Positions 6,168-12,909 of a DNA stretch of 18,558 bases are shown here, in pieces. A program made the position numbers and the translations under genes. Under the pieces are notes generated by a model, which was given only the letters and a program-made list of their open reading frames with translations, was not told the origin of the DNA and ran no database searches. Positions within the stretch are counted from its first letter, which is position 1, and the number at the start of each line of letters is the position of its first letter. The stretch comes from Candidatus Methanoperedens sp. (GTDB lineage Archaea > Halobacteriota > Methanosarcinia > Methanosarcinales > Methanoperedenaceae). The stretch covers positions 1 through 18,558 of the forward strand of contig JAPZAN010000127.1 of the NCBI GenBank assembly GCA_027460605.1. The letters run 5' to 3'.

Positions 6168-7690
6168 GTCACTCCTCCAATCGCCTTAATCATCGCCGCC
6201 ATCTTGCGCTCTGTCTCGTTATACTCGTATTCGGGGTCGGAATCAGCCACTATCCCTGCGCCAGCCTGAACTATTGCAGTTTTGCCGTTCTTGATTATTG
6301 TCCTAATCACGATAGCAAAATCCGCATCCCCGTTCCAGGAATAATATCCCACGCCCCCTCCGTAAATACCCCTTGCATCTTTCTCAAGGTCGTGTATTAT
6401 CTCCATTGCCCGAATCTTTGGCGCGCCCGAAAGCGTACCAGCCGGGAATATAGCGCGCGTGGCATCGAACTGATCGCATTCATCGCGCAGCTCCCCGGAC
6501 ACGGTGCTCTCTATATGCTGGATATGAGAGTATTTCAGGACAGACATGAAATCATCCACTTTCACCGAGCCGCCTTTTGAGACCATCCGCACATCGTTGC
6601 GCCCGAGGTCAACCAGCATCACATGCTCAGCCCGCTCTTTTTCGCTTTCCAGCATCTCTTTTGCGTATGCTTCATCCTCCGCTTTGGTATTCCCGCGCGG
6701 GCATGAGCCGGCTATCGGGTTGATTATAACCTTCCGTTTATGGACAGAAAGCAAGGTCTCCGGGCTTGCGCCTATGATACTTGTGCCGTCAAACTCAAAA
6801 AGATACATGTACGGGCTTGGATTGACGCTGCGGAGCACTGTGTATAGTTCAAGCGGCGTCTGGTCTGTTGTTACCTCATACCTGCGTGACAGAACAACCT
6901 GGAAAATATCGCCGTCGATAATGTGTTTTTTTGCACACCTTACCGCATCTTCGTATTCCTCTTTTTGCATATTGCACGTTATTTGCGCGGGCATGTTTTT
7001 CTTTGAAACAAGCGCATTGGCGTTGTTTATCACGATTGCCAGCTTTTCGGTATCCGCCTTTGCAGCCTGATACACAGCCTGTGGATTATCTCCTCTCATG
7101 ACGAATGGTGTGACCACTATATAGGTCTCATCGGTCATGTGGTCAAAAACCACGGTTTTTGTAGTGAGTGCAAACTGCGCGTCAGGGGTATTGCTTTTCT
7201 TTGGGGGGATATCCAGCCAGCAATCATAAACCATATCATAAGCGCAAAAACCGATAGCTCCGCCAAGAAATGTCTGCCTGTCAAAACTCTTGCCGATGAA
7301 TCTAACACCAGAGGCTGCAAACGCCGCCCTTATGGCATCCATCGTATCAAAACCTGCTTTAAGCCTGCTTTCCCTTCCCTTTCCGGAATCGCACACCTCC
7401 GAAAGCGAGGTCTCGATTAGCTTAATCAGGTTTGTCCTGTGCGTGTAATCAAGCGTTAACATCCTGTTCTTTATTGTAATGACCGCATCTGGCAATGCCC
7501 CGACAAAAGAGAATCGTGCATGCTTTTTTTCCTTCTCCACTGATTCAAGAAGGTATGCGCATTTTTTATCCATCGCCGCGTAAAGGTCAAGAGGGGAGCA
7601 TTCAGTTTGTACCTTCGCCATAAGCTGGATTATCACAGGCTTTTCTTCTGCAAGGCTTATGAAGTCCGGTTCACTAATATCAAATTCCAT
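6164..7690 (-). CDS. trpE: Anthranilate synthase component I
   Basis: The predicted 508-residue chorismate-binding enzyme converts chorismate to anthranilate with TrpG. The N-terminal region contains AYLLESVEKEKKHARFSF, whose LLES motif is the known tryptophan feedback-binding element, so allosteric inhibition by tryptophan is expected. The C-terminal catalytic domain has PSPYMYLFEFDG, IIGASPETL, PIAGSCPRG, LVDLGRNDV, AGTLSGAPKIRAM and GGGVGYYSWNGDADFAI, all typical of anthranilate synthase. I chose the ATG at 7690 because GAGG (minus strand) stands just upstream. An ATG at 7702, inside the end of trpF, would add MRGC. It overlaps trpF by 11 bases and trpG by four. Confidence 0.95.
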   Translation of the reverse strand: MEFDISEPDFISLAEEKPVIIQLMAKVQTECSPLDLYAAMDKKCAYLLESVEKEKKHARFSFVGALPDAVITIKNRMLTLDYTHRTNLIKLIETSLSEVCDSGKGRESRLKAGFDTMDAIRAAFAASGVRFIGKSFDRQTFLGGAIGFCAYDMVYDCWLDIPPKKSNTPDAQFALTTKTVVFDHMTDETYIVVTPFVMRGDNPQAVYQAAKADTEKLAIVINNANALVSKKNMPAQITCNMQKEEYEDAVRCAKKHIIDGDIFQVVLSRRYEVTTDQTPLELYTVLRSVNPSPYMYLFEFDGTSIIGASPETLLSVHKRKVIINPIAGSCPRGNTKAEDEAYAKEMLESEKERAEHVMLVDLGRNDVRMVSKGGSVKVDDFMSVLKYSHIQHIESTVSGELRDECDQFDATRAIFPAGTLSGAPKIRAMEIIHDLEKDARGIYGGGVGYYSWNGDADFAIVIRTIIKNGKTAIVQAGAGIVADSDPEYEYNETERKMAAMIKAIGGVT

Positions 7691-8330
7691 GCATCCTCGC
7701 ATTATTGATAAAAGCCATCACTTTCTTTTCGTCTTTTTTCCCATCAGTTTCCACACCCGAAGCCGTATCCACAGCATACGGGCGCACGCTCCTGACAGCA
7801 TCTCTGACATTTTCAGGATTCAAACCGCCTGCCAGTATTACAGGCATGCCAGCATGAAGAACCACTTCGGAACTGACTTCCCAGTCATGCTGCGCTCCCG
7901 TTCCGCCGGTTTTCCCATCGATAGTTGTATCGAGAAGAACTGCATCCGCTATTCCTGAAAGTTCACTAATCTGTTTTACCAGCGTTCCGGGTTCCGAATC
8001 ATGGGATACAGGGATTGTTTTAATGAGCTTTACCCCGGTTTCCTTTATTTGCTTAAGTTCCGAAAGCGCCATTGCATTATGTACCTGCACCGCACCAGGT
8101 CTTGCCGTCTTTATCATCCGGATTGCCTGCTCGGCTGTTTCCGGCATTATCACAAGCACCGAAGTTACAAAAACCGGCACTTTTGAAATCAGCCTTGTTG
8201 CCTCGGATATACTGATTTTCCTGGGGGAATCCACTGGCACTTCGGTTATGAATCCCACAGCGTCCGCCCCTGCGTTTATTGCCATGTTAAGGTCGCGGTC
8301 TGCTTTGATACCGCATATTTTAACTTTCAT
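7680..8330 (-). CDS. trpF: Phosphoribosylanthranilate isomerase
   Basis: This 216-residue TIM-barrel enzyme converts phosphoribosylanthranilate to CdRP, the third step of the tryptophan branch. The start MKVKICGIK contains the catalytic cysteine (Cys6). ADAVGFI is the beta-2 segment. AVLLDTT carries the catalytic aspartate, and ILAGGLNPENV and VDTASGVET form the phosphate-binding loops. The length is normal. It starts 10 bases after the stop of the methyltransferase-like gene and overlaps trpE at its end, so it is inside one transcription unit. Confidence 0.96.
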   Translation of the reverse strand: MKVKICGIKADRDLNMAINAGADAVGFITEVPVDSPRKISISEATRLISKVPVFVTSVLVIMPETAEQAIRMIKTARPGAVQVHNAMALSELKQIKETGVKLIKTIPVSHDSEPGTLVKQISELSGIADAVLLDTTIDGKTGGTGAQHDWEVSSEVVLHAGMPVILAGGLNPENVRDAVRSVRPYAVDTASGVETDGKKDEKKVMAFINNARMHGI

Positions 8331-8340
8331 TGTTACTCTC

Positions 8341-9027
8341 TTAATGTGTTATTGCCATCATTTCGTTTCCGTTTTTCATAAATTCGTAATCAACTTTTTT
8401 TATCGATATTTGAAATCGCTTGAAGTCCTGATCATGCATCAAAGTATCAACCAATGACGATTTTTCTCCTTTTAAATTCACAACCGGGAAAATACGAATT
8501 TCTTTTGATGTTATTCTAAGAAGTTCCAAAATAATTTTCTTGTGTAAATCGTAATTTATATGATCTTCGTACAGAAACAAAAAATGTGATACCAGGGAAG
8601 TGGTAAACCGGTTATCAATGAAACCAGAAGAAGGATACTCAACAGGCATGTATCTTTTTGTTCCATGGTTTTTAAAATCTTCAATAAATAACTTATACGC
8701 TTTTTCTCGTTGAGCTTTTAGCGCCTGTATATCTTTGAAAAAATTCCATACATATAAATCAACAATCTCAGGCAATTGTTTTAGTACCACATCAAGGTCT
8801 TGCCTGCATTTCTGCCCGATTTCCAATGGGCTGGAAGTGTAAATTCTATCCGATGCGGTCACATTGCATCCTTTTGCATTGGCTTCGGCGCAGAAAGAAC
8901 TTACCCCGGATGCGACATCAAGAATCAGTTCATTTTTATGTAAATTATCTAAATCGAACATTCTATAGTACTCCTCAAAGGTTCGTCCTATCAAAACAAT
9001 ATTTTTAAGGTTCAATTGTTTACCCAT
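8341..9027 (-). CDS. Class I SAM-dependent methyltransferase-like protein inside the trp operon
   Basis: The 228-residue protein, from the ATG at 9027, has a Rossmann methyltransferase start. Motif I is ILDVASGVSSF (35-45), and an acidic residue (Asp60 in VTASDRIY) ends beta-2, as expected for SAM ribose binding. Later segments include PSSGFIDNRFTTSLVSHFLF, EDHINYDLHKKIILELLRI and EIRIFPVVNLKG; the last two resemble the beta-5 to beta-7 part of the fold. An upstream TTG/GTG-type start at 9084 would overlap trpD by 41 bases, so I rejected it. The gene is markedly more AT-rich than the trp genes on both sides and has no known place in tryptophan synthesis, which suggests a later insertion into the operon. 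The substrate is unknown. Confidence 0.75.
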   Translation of the reverse strand: MGKQLNLKNIVLIGRTFEEYYRMFDLDNLHKNELILDVASGVSSFCAEANAKGCNVTASDRIYTSSPLEIGQKCRQDLDVVLKQLPEIVDLYVWNFFKDIQALKAQREKAYKLFIEDFKNHGTKRYMPVEYPSSGFIDNRFTTSLVSHFLFLYEDHINYDLHKKIILELLRITSKEIRIFPVVNLKGEKSSLVDTLMHDQDFKRFQISIKKVDYEFMKNGNEMMAITH

Positions 9028-9043
9028 GTTTTCAGAAATCAAA

Positions 9044-10072
9044 TTACAAAAACCGCGCAAGCTTTCCGGGGTCGCCTGCCTCATTCACGAAGTCTTTTAA
9101 TTTATCCAGGGCTGCGCCTGTGTCAATAGACCGGTTCGCCATTATTATCCCGGATTCGATGGTATCAGCCTTCCCGCTGACGAGCAGGGCTGCGCCTGCA
9201 TTTATTGTTATGATATCCCTCTTTGGACATTTTTTCCCTTTTAGCACTTCCACGATAAACCTTGCATTTTCCTCAGGGGTTCCGCCTGCGATTTCACTGG
9301 CCGTAGCGCGCTTGATGCCAAGCTTTTCCGGCGTCAGGGTATATTTTGTTATCCTGCCCCTGTTCAATTCTGCTACCCGGGTTTCGCCTGTATTTGATAT
9401 CTCATCCATGCCGCTGCCGTGGACAACGAGCGCCCTTTCAGTCCCGAGTATGTTAAGGACGTTTGCCATGGGCTCGCACAGGGAGCCGTCAAAAACGCCG
9501 ATCAACTGTGCCTTTGCATTCGCCGGATTCGTAAGCGGCCCGAGGATATTGAACACAGTCCTGAAACCCAGGTCCCGCCTTATCTGCGCCACTCTTTTCA
9601 TTGAGGGGTGAAATACAGGCGCGAGCATGAAACCTATACCCACTTTTTCTATGATATTTTCCACATCTTTGGGCGAGGAGTCAATCTTAACGCCGAGCTC
9701 CTTGAGTACATCGGCGCTTCCTGATTTTGAAGTGATTGAATAGTTGCCGTGCTTTGCTACAAAAACACCGCATGCAGCGGTCACTATGGCTGCTCCCGTA
9801 CTTACATTGATGGTGCCTGTCGAATCCCCGCCGGTTCCGCAGGTATCGATAAGTGTGCCGGTGACTTTCGGGGATATAATATTGGCGGCTTTCTTCATGC
9901 CAAGCGCCAGCCCCGCTATCTCGGCAGGCGTTTCGCCCTTCATCTTCAGGGCTGTCAAAAACGCCGCTATCTGCGCGTCGGTCGCCTCGCTGAATATCTT
10001 GGTTATTGCAAGCCCCGCCTCTTCTGTAGTGAGGCTCTGGTTTTGTATGAGTTTCAGGATATATTCTTTCAT
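9044..10072 (-). CDS. trpD: Anthranilate phosphoribosyltransferase
   Basis: The 342-residue enzyme joins anthranilate and PRPP. It shows the PRPP-binding loop DTCGTGGD (76-83), the segment KHGNYSITSKSGSADVL (107-123), the anthranilate-contact region APVFHPSMKRVAQIRRDLGFRT (151-172), NILGPLTNP and the C-terminal NAGAALLVSG. A tyrosine follows KHGN where many bacterial enzymes have arginine; this does not look disabling. ATG 10072 is preferred over the GTG at 10081. It is the first gene of the block, with a strong promoter and hexamer array directly upstream. The stop is 16 bases before the methyltransferase-like gene. Confidence 0.96.
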   Translation of the reverse strand: MKEYILKLIQNQSLTTEEAGLAITKIFSEATDAQIAAFLTALKMKGETPAEIAGLALGMKKAANIISPKVTGTLIDTCGTGGDSTGTINVSTGAAIVTAACGVFVAKHGNYSITSKSGSADVLKELGVKIDSSPKDVENIIEKVGIGFMLAPVFHPSMKRVAQIRRDLGFRTVFNILGPLTNPANAKAQLIGVFDGSLCEPMANVLNILGTERALVVHGSGMDEISNTGETRVAELNRGRITKYTLTPEKLGIKRATASEIAGGTPEENARFIVEVLKGKKCPKRDIITINAGAALLVSGKADTIESGIIMANRSIDTGAALDKLKDFVNEAGDPGKLARFL

Positions 10073-10081
10073 AATGCTCAC

Positions 10082-10117
10082 TGTACAATCTTGTACAATG
10101 ATGTATAAATGAGTACA
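10082..10117 (-). promoter_or_regulatory. Putative TRP-box operator array: four hexamers at 10-bp spacing
   Basis: Reading the plus strand, TGTACA occurs at 10082-10087 and 10092-10097, TGTATA at 10102-10107 and AGTACA at 10112-10117. The starts are exactly 10 bp apart, so all four sites face the same side of the helix. TGTACA is the established TRP-box sequence bound by the archaeal tryptophan repressor TrpY in Methanothermobacter. The array begins 10 bases before the trpD start codon and extends almost to the TATA box, so a bound repressor would cover the transcription start. That TrpY or a homologue binds here is inference; no regulator gene lies in this window. Confidence 0.72.
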
Positions 10118-10120
10118 TTG

Positions 10121-10129
10121 TATATAAAA
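10121..10129 (-). promoter_or_regulatory. TATA box of the trp operon
   Basis: TTTTATATA on the minus strand is a near-consensus archaeal TATA box. It predicts transcription start near 10098-10101, about 27 bases before the trpD ATG, within the hexamer array. The box is symmetric enough to serve the divergent plus-strand gene at 10172 as well, which has its own TATA-like box (TTTAATATA, about 10142-10150). Confidence 0.65.
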
Positions 10130-10171
10130 GTTACGTGATGCTTTAATATAAGAAAAGCATTAGGAGGGAGC

Positions 10172-10949
10172 ATGGAACAGCAGGATGCATACAAATTACT
10201 CGCCGCATTTATGATTCCAGCCGTTCTATTCAATTACAGATGCCCTCAACATGACACCTTACGGGGCAGTCACAGCAGATTTTGTGGCTATTGATGGCAT
10301 GACGCCTCAGATGACGCAGGGGATACTACAGGCATCTCCAAACATGGCCTCGTTAATAAAAGAAGCCGATTCTATTTACAAATCAAATACCACACGGCTG
10401 TATTACAGCAGGTTGAGCGATGACAGTAACCAGTCGTTCCTGCTCTTGAGCACAATGTATCCTCCCAGGAATGATTTCAGTTACATTGTTAATCCGCAGA
10501 CGTATCTTAACCACGTCATACTCATAAGGCAGGAGCAGGGGCTAGCCGGACTTATAAATCTCATGGGGACACCTGTAGTTCTTGCGCCGCAACAAACAGC
10601 TCTGGAGGTTCTTGGAATCATAACAAGCCTGAACAAAACGACAACCGCCTATGACCAGTATGAAGGTTTGCTTGGCAAAGTTGAGCCTGCGCCGTATCAA
10701 ACAATAAATTCAAATGTGACCTTTGCAAAACAATTTTATATGGGTATCCGGACAACCAATGGGAGTTATGAAAGGACCACCGCATACATGAATGTGAACT
10801 CAAGCACTTTGAAAAAACTCAACGAATTAAAAGCCAACAGCACAAAAAATGGTTTCGAACAATATAATATAACCGGAAGCGGAAATTATACCTATGTCAG
10901 GATAGTATCACCTGATATTTTCAGTGTATTGAACGAAGAAATTTATTAG
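10172..10949 (+). pseudogene. Frameshifted membrane-anchored surface protein of unknown family
   Basis: A strong Shine-Dalgarno (AGGAGGG, 10162-10168) precedes the ATG at 10172. That frame encodes MEQQDAYKLLAAFMIPAVLF, a typical N-terminal membrane anchor, and then hits a stop near 10292. A second frame continues with SITDALNMTPYGAVTADF and stays open to 10949 (232 residues from the internal ATG at 10251). Removing one T near 10229 joins the frames into VLSITDALNM without a break, so a one-base insertion is the simplest explanation. The long part is rich in N-x-S/T sites, which fits an exported, glycosylated archaeal protein. I recognise no domain. It is divergent from trpD and shares its intergenic region. 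It may be a real pseudogene, or intact with a sequencing error. Confidence 0.7.
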
Positions 10950-11005
10950 CGCAAAATATATACCTCTTGATGATGTAAGGAACGCCGATACTTTTAATCG
11001 GATGA

Positions 11006-11027
11006 ATGATGAAGGATTAAATCCTGA
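11006..11027 (+). promoter_or_regulatory. Box C/D-like element in the rpl7ae leader (weak)
   Basis: ATGATGA at 11006-11012 matches box C (RUGAUGA) and CTGA at 11024-11027 matches box D, with 11 bases between them. L7Ae binds the kink-turn that these boxes form, and autoregulation through a leader kink-turn has been reported for an archaeal L7Ae. The flanking sequences do not form a clear outer stem, and an overlapping AGGATT/AATCCT hairpin would compete. This is a candidate only. Confidence 0.25.
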
Positions 11028-11041
11028 AGGAAGTAATTAAA

Positions 11042-11410
11042 ATGGCACAAACATATATCAAATTTGAAGTTCCCGCCGATTTATCCAATAAAGCATTAGA
11101 AGCTTTGGAGATGGCACGGGATACAGGAAAGATTAAGAAAGGAACAAACGAAGCCACAAAAGCAATCGAGCGTGGAATTGCAAAACTTGTAATAATCGGC
11201 GAAGACGTGAATCCGCCTGAAATTGTAATGCATCTGCCCGCACTTTGCGAGGAAAAGAATACACCATATATCTATGTCAAAAAACAGGTGGAACTTGGCG
11301 CAGCCGCCGGATTGAGCGTGGGCAGCGGGGCAGCGGCGATAGTTGAACCGGGAAAAGGCAAAGAGCTGGTTGATGAAGTGGCGCAGAAAGTCCAGGCCTT
11401 GAAGAAGTGA
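11042..11410 (+). CDS. rpl7ae: Ribosomal protein L7Ae
   Basis: This 122-residue protein is a full-length archaeal L7Ae, a kink-turn RNA-binding protein. It works in the 50S subunit, in box C/D and H/ACA guide RNPs and in RNase P. Diagnostic segments are GTNEATKAIERG (34-45), LVIIGEDVNPPEIV (49-62), HLPALCEEKNTPYIYV and the loop KKQVELGAAAGL. GAAGGAAG about ten bases upstream of the ATG serves as ribosome binding site. It leads the cluster with S28e, L24e and Ndk, a conserved archaeal order. Confidence 0.97.
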   Translation: MAQTYIKFEVPADLSNKALEALEMARDTGKIKKGTNEATKAIERGIAKLVIIGEDVNPPEIVMHLPALCEEKNTPYIYVKKQVELGAAAGLSVGSGAAAIVEPGKGKELVDEVAQKVQALKK

Positions 11411-11414
11411 GAGC

Positions 11415-11630
11415 ATGGCAGATGAAGACGCGGGATATCCCGCTGAAATAATTGAAGTCGTCGGTAAGACCGGCATGCATGGTGAAGCCATGCAGATACA
11501 GTGCCGGGTACTGGACGGCAGGGATAAAGGCAGGATTATTACCCGCAACGTTGTCGGACCGGTGAAGCGCGGCGATATCCTGATTTTGCTTGAGACTTCA
11601 AGGGAAGCAAAGAAATTAATGTCAAGGTGA
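11415..11630 (+). CDS. rps28e: Ribosomal protein S28e
   Basis: The 71-residue protein has the family core: PAEIIEVVGKTGMHGEAMQIQCRVLDGRDKGRIITRNVVGPVKRGDILILLETSREA in short overlapping segments, ending in the universally conserved helix with REAKKL. It is a small OB-fold 30S subunit protein found only in archaea and eukaryotes. Only four bases separate it from rpl7ae and four from rpl24e, so the three are co-transcribed. Confidence 0.97.
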   Translation: MADEDAGYPAEIIEVVGKTGMHGEAMQIQCRVLDGRDKGRIITRNVVGPVKRGDILILLETSREAKKLMSR

Positions 11631-11634
11631 AATC

Positions 11635-11826
11635 ATGGAAAAAAAGAAATGTTCTTTCTGCGGAGGCGCTATTGAGCTTGGCACCGGCAAACTTTATGCC
11701 AAAAAGGACGGGACTGTCTTCTATTTTTGTTCATCCAAATGCCAGGGGAATTTAAATCTTGGCAGGATTCCACGCAAGGTCAGATGGACAGAGGCGGGAC
11801 GTAAAGCAAGAGGGAAAACAGCATAA
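11635..11826 (+). CDS. rpl24e: Ribosomal protein L24e
   Basis: The 63-residue zinc-binding 50S protein has the expected CSFCG (6-10) and FCSSKC near residues 31-36, which together give the four-cysteine zinc site, then the basic tail NLGRIPRKVRWTEAGRK. The length and motifs are those of the archaeal family. The GGTGAAATC before the ATG overlaps the S28e stop region. It is followed by ndk after three bases. Confidence 0.97.
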   Translation: MEKKKCSFCGGAIELGTGKLYAKKDGTVFYFCSSKCQGNLNLGRIPRKVRWTEAGRKARGKTA

Positions 11827-11829
11827 AAG

Positions 11830-12291
11830 GTGGGAACCGTGGAGCGCACTTACGTGATGGTTAAACCCGACGGCGTACAGCGGGGGCTGGTCGGGGAGGT
11901 TATACGCCGGATAGAGCGGCGCGGACTTAAGATAGTGGCCATGCGCATGAATACGATTTCCACGGACATTGCCAAAAAACATTATGCTGAGCATTCACAA
12001 AAACCTTTTTTTAATTCGCTGATAAGTTTTATTACATCAGGGCCCTCGGTTTCAATGGTGGTTGAAGGCAAGAACGCGGTCGCGGTAATGCGGGCAATAA
12101 ACGGGGCTACCAACCCTGTAAATGCTGCCACGGGTTCTATCAGGGGCGATTTTGCCCTCGATACGGGGCGCAATATAGTCCATGCCAGCGACTCACCGGA
12201 TTCGGCGAAAAGGGAAATAAGCATCCATTTCAAGGATTCAGAGATAGCGGGATATTCCAGAGTTGACGAAGCCTGGATATACGAAAATTAA
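11830..12291 (+). CDS. ndk: Nucleoside diphosphate kinase
   Basis: This 153-residue enzyme transfers phosphate from ATP to other nucleoside diphosphates through a phosphohistidine. It starts ERTYVMVKPDGVQRGLVGEV and has the catalytic region NIVHASDSPDSAKREI, with the active histidine in VHASDS. Other family signatures are RRIERRGLKIVAMRM and SGPSVSMVVEG. The start codon is GTG at 11839 or a near upstream codon at 11830; the sequence GTGGAGCGC at 11839 encodes VER, so MGTVERTY versus MERTYVMVKPDG is uncertain. It closes the ribosomal cluster and normally precedes infB directly, but here a lipoprotein gene intervenes. Confidence 0.95.
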   Translation: MGTVERTYVMVKPDGVQRGLVGEVIRRIERRGLKIVAMRMNTISTDIAKKHYAEHSQKPFFNSLISFITSGPSVSMVVEGKNAVAVMRAINGATNPVNAATGSIRGDFALDTGRNIVHASDSPDSAKREISIHFKDSEIAGYSRVDEAWIYEN

Positions 12292-12332
12292 GGGTATATT
12301 TTCAAGTGAATTCTATTGTTGAAGGTGAGAAA

Positions 12333-12836
12333 TTGAGCGCAAAAATCGGGTTTGTAATTCTGGGAATTGTGATATTGATCATAAGCGGATGTGTTCAATC
12401 GCCGGAAAAAAAAGAGCCGGTAAGCACGAATATATCCGGTACGAATATGTCCAACGTCACTCCTGTTCCCACAATAGAAATAACGACGCCAAAGGTAACA
12501 CAACTAATACCCAAAGAATTGCCGCCTAATACAATCTTTGTCACGGCGCGGATGCTGAAACCCGTTGACTGGGGCAACGGGAAATTAGAACTCGTATCAA
12601 TGAAAATTCAAATCTATAACCAGCGGAATATCCCTCTTTCCATAAAAGCGCAAATAATAAATGATAACACGATTCTTGAAGAAAAATCGTTTATTCTTGA
12701 AGGAGAGGGCAGCAATACCGGGTTTACAAATGAAAAGAGACATTTTATAAATAATACTAATATAACATTGCGATTGCTGGTTCAGGATTATAAGCCGATT
12801 GAGTACGATGTTGTGGAGGCTGGCAGTCTCACTTAA
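12333..12836 (+). CDS. Predicted lipoprotein, unknown family
   Basis: The protein has 167 residues from the TTG at 12333, which is chosen because GGTGAG stands five bases upstream; a GTG at 12306 would add nine residues. The N-terminus MSAKIGFVILGIVILIISGC is a lipoprotein signal with lipobox ISGC and Cys20. A Pro/Thr-rich linker with several N-x-S/T sequons (NIS, NMS, NVT) follows, and then a beta-rich domain (LELVSMKIQIYNQRNIPLSIKAQIINDN) of the kind seen in extracellular immunoglobulin-like modules. The protein is probably anchored outside the cell membrane. It separates ndk from infB, which are usually neighbours in archaea, and is more AT-rich than both, so it looks like an insertion. 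No function is assigned. Confidence 0.72.
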   Translation: MSAKIGFVILGIVILIISGCVQSPEKKEPVSTNISGTNMSNVTPVPTIEITTPKVTQLIPKELPPNTIFVTARMLKPVDWGNGKLELVSMKIQIYNQRNIPLSIKAQIINDNTILEEKSFILEGEGSNTGFTNEKRHFINNTNITLRLLVQDYKPIEYDVVEAGSLT

Positions 12837-12879
12837 TTCAAGACCATCCTGAACTATTGATAGTGAAATTAACAGAAAG

Positions 12880-12888
12880 TGTATAATA
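12880..12888 (+). promoter_or_regulatory. TATA box of infB
   Basis: TGTATAATA lies about 25 bases before the ATG at 12910, the right distance for transcription to start at the start codon (leaderless mRNA). There is no Shine-Dalgarno sequence. The inserted lipoprotein gene may explain why infB has its own promoter. Confidence 0.45.
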
Positions 12889-12909
12889 ACTCAGTACAAT
12901 CTATAGGGT

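Noticed and set aside
9028..9084. Longer N-terminus for the methyltransferase-like gene
   Set aside because: It would overlap the trpD C-terminus by 41 bases and adds residues unlike a methyltransferase start; ATG 9027 fits better.
12892..12897. AGTACA upstream of infB as another TRP box
   Set aside because: It is a single degenerate hexamer without the 10-bp phased neighbours seen at trpD, so chance is the better explanation.
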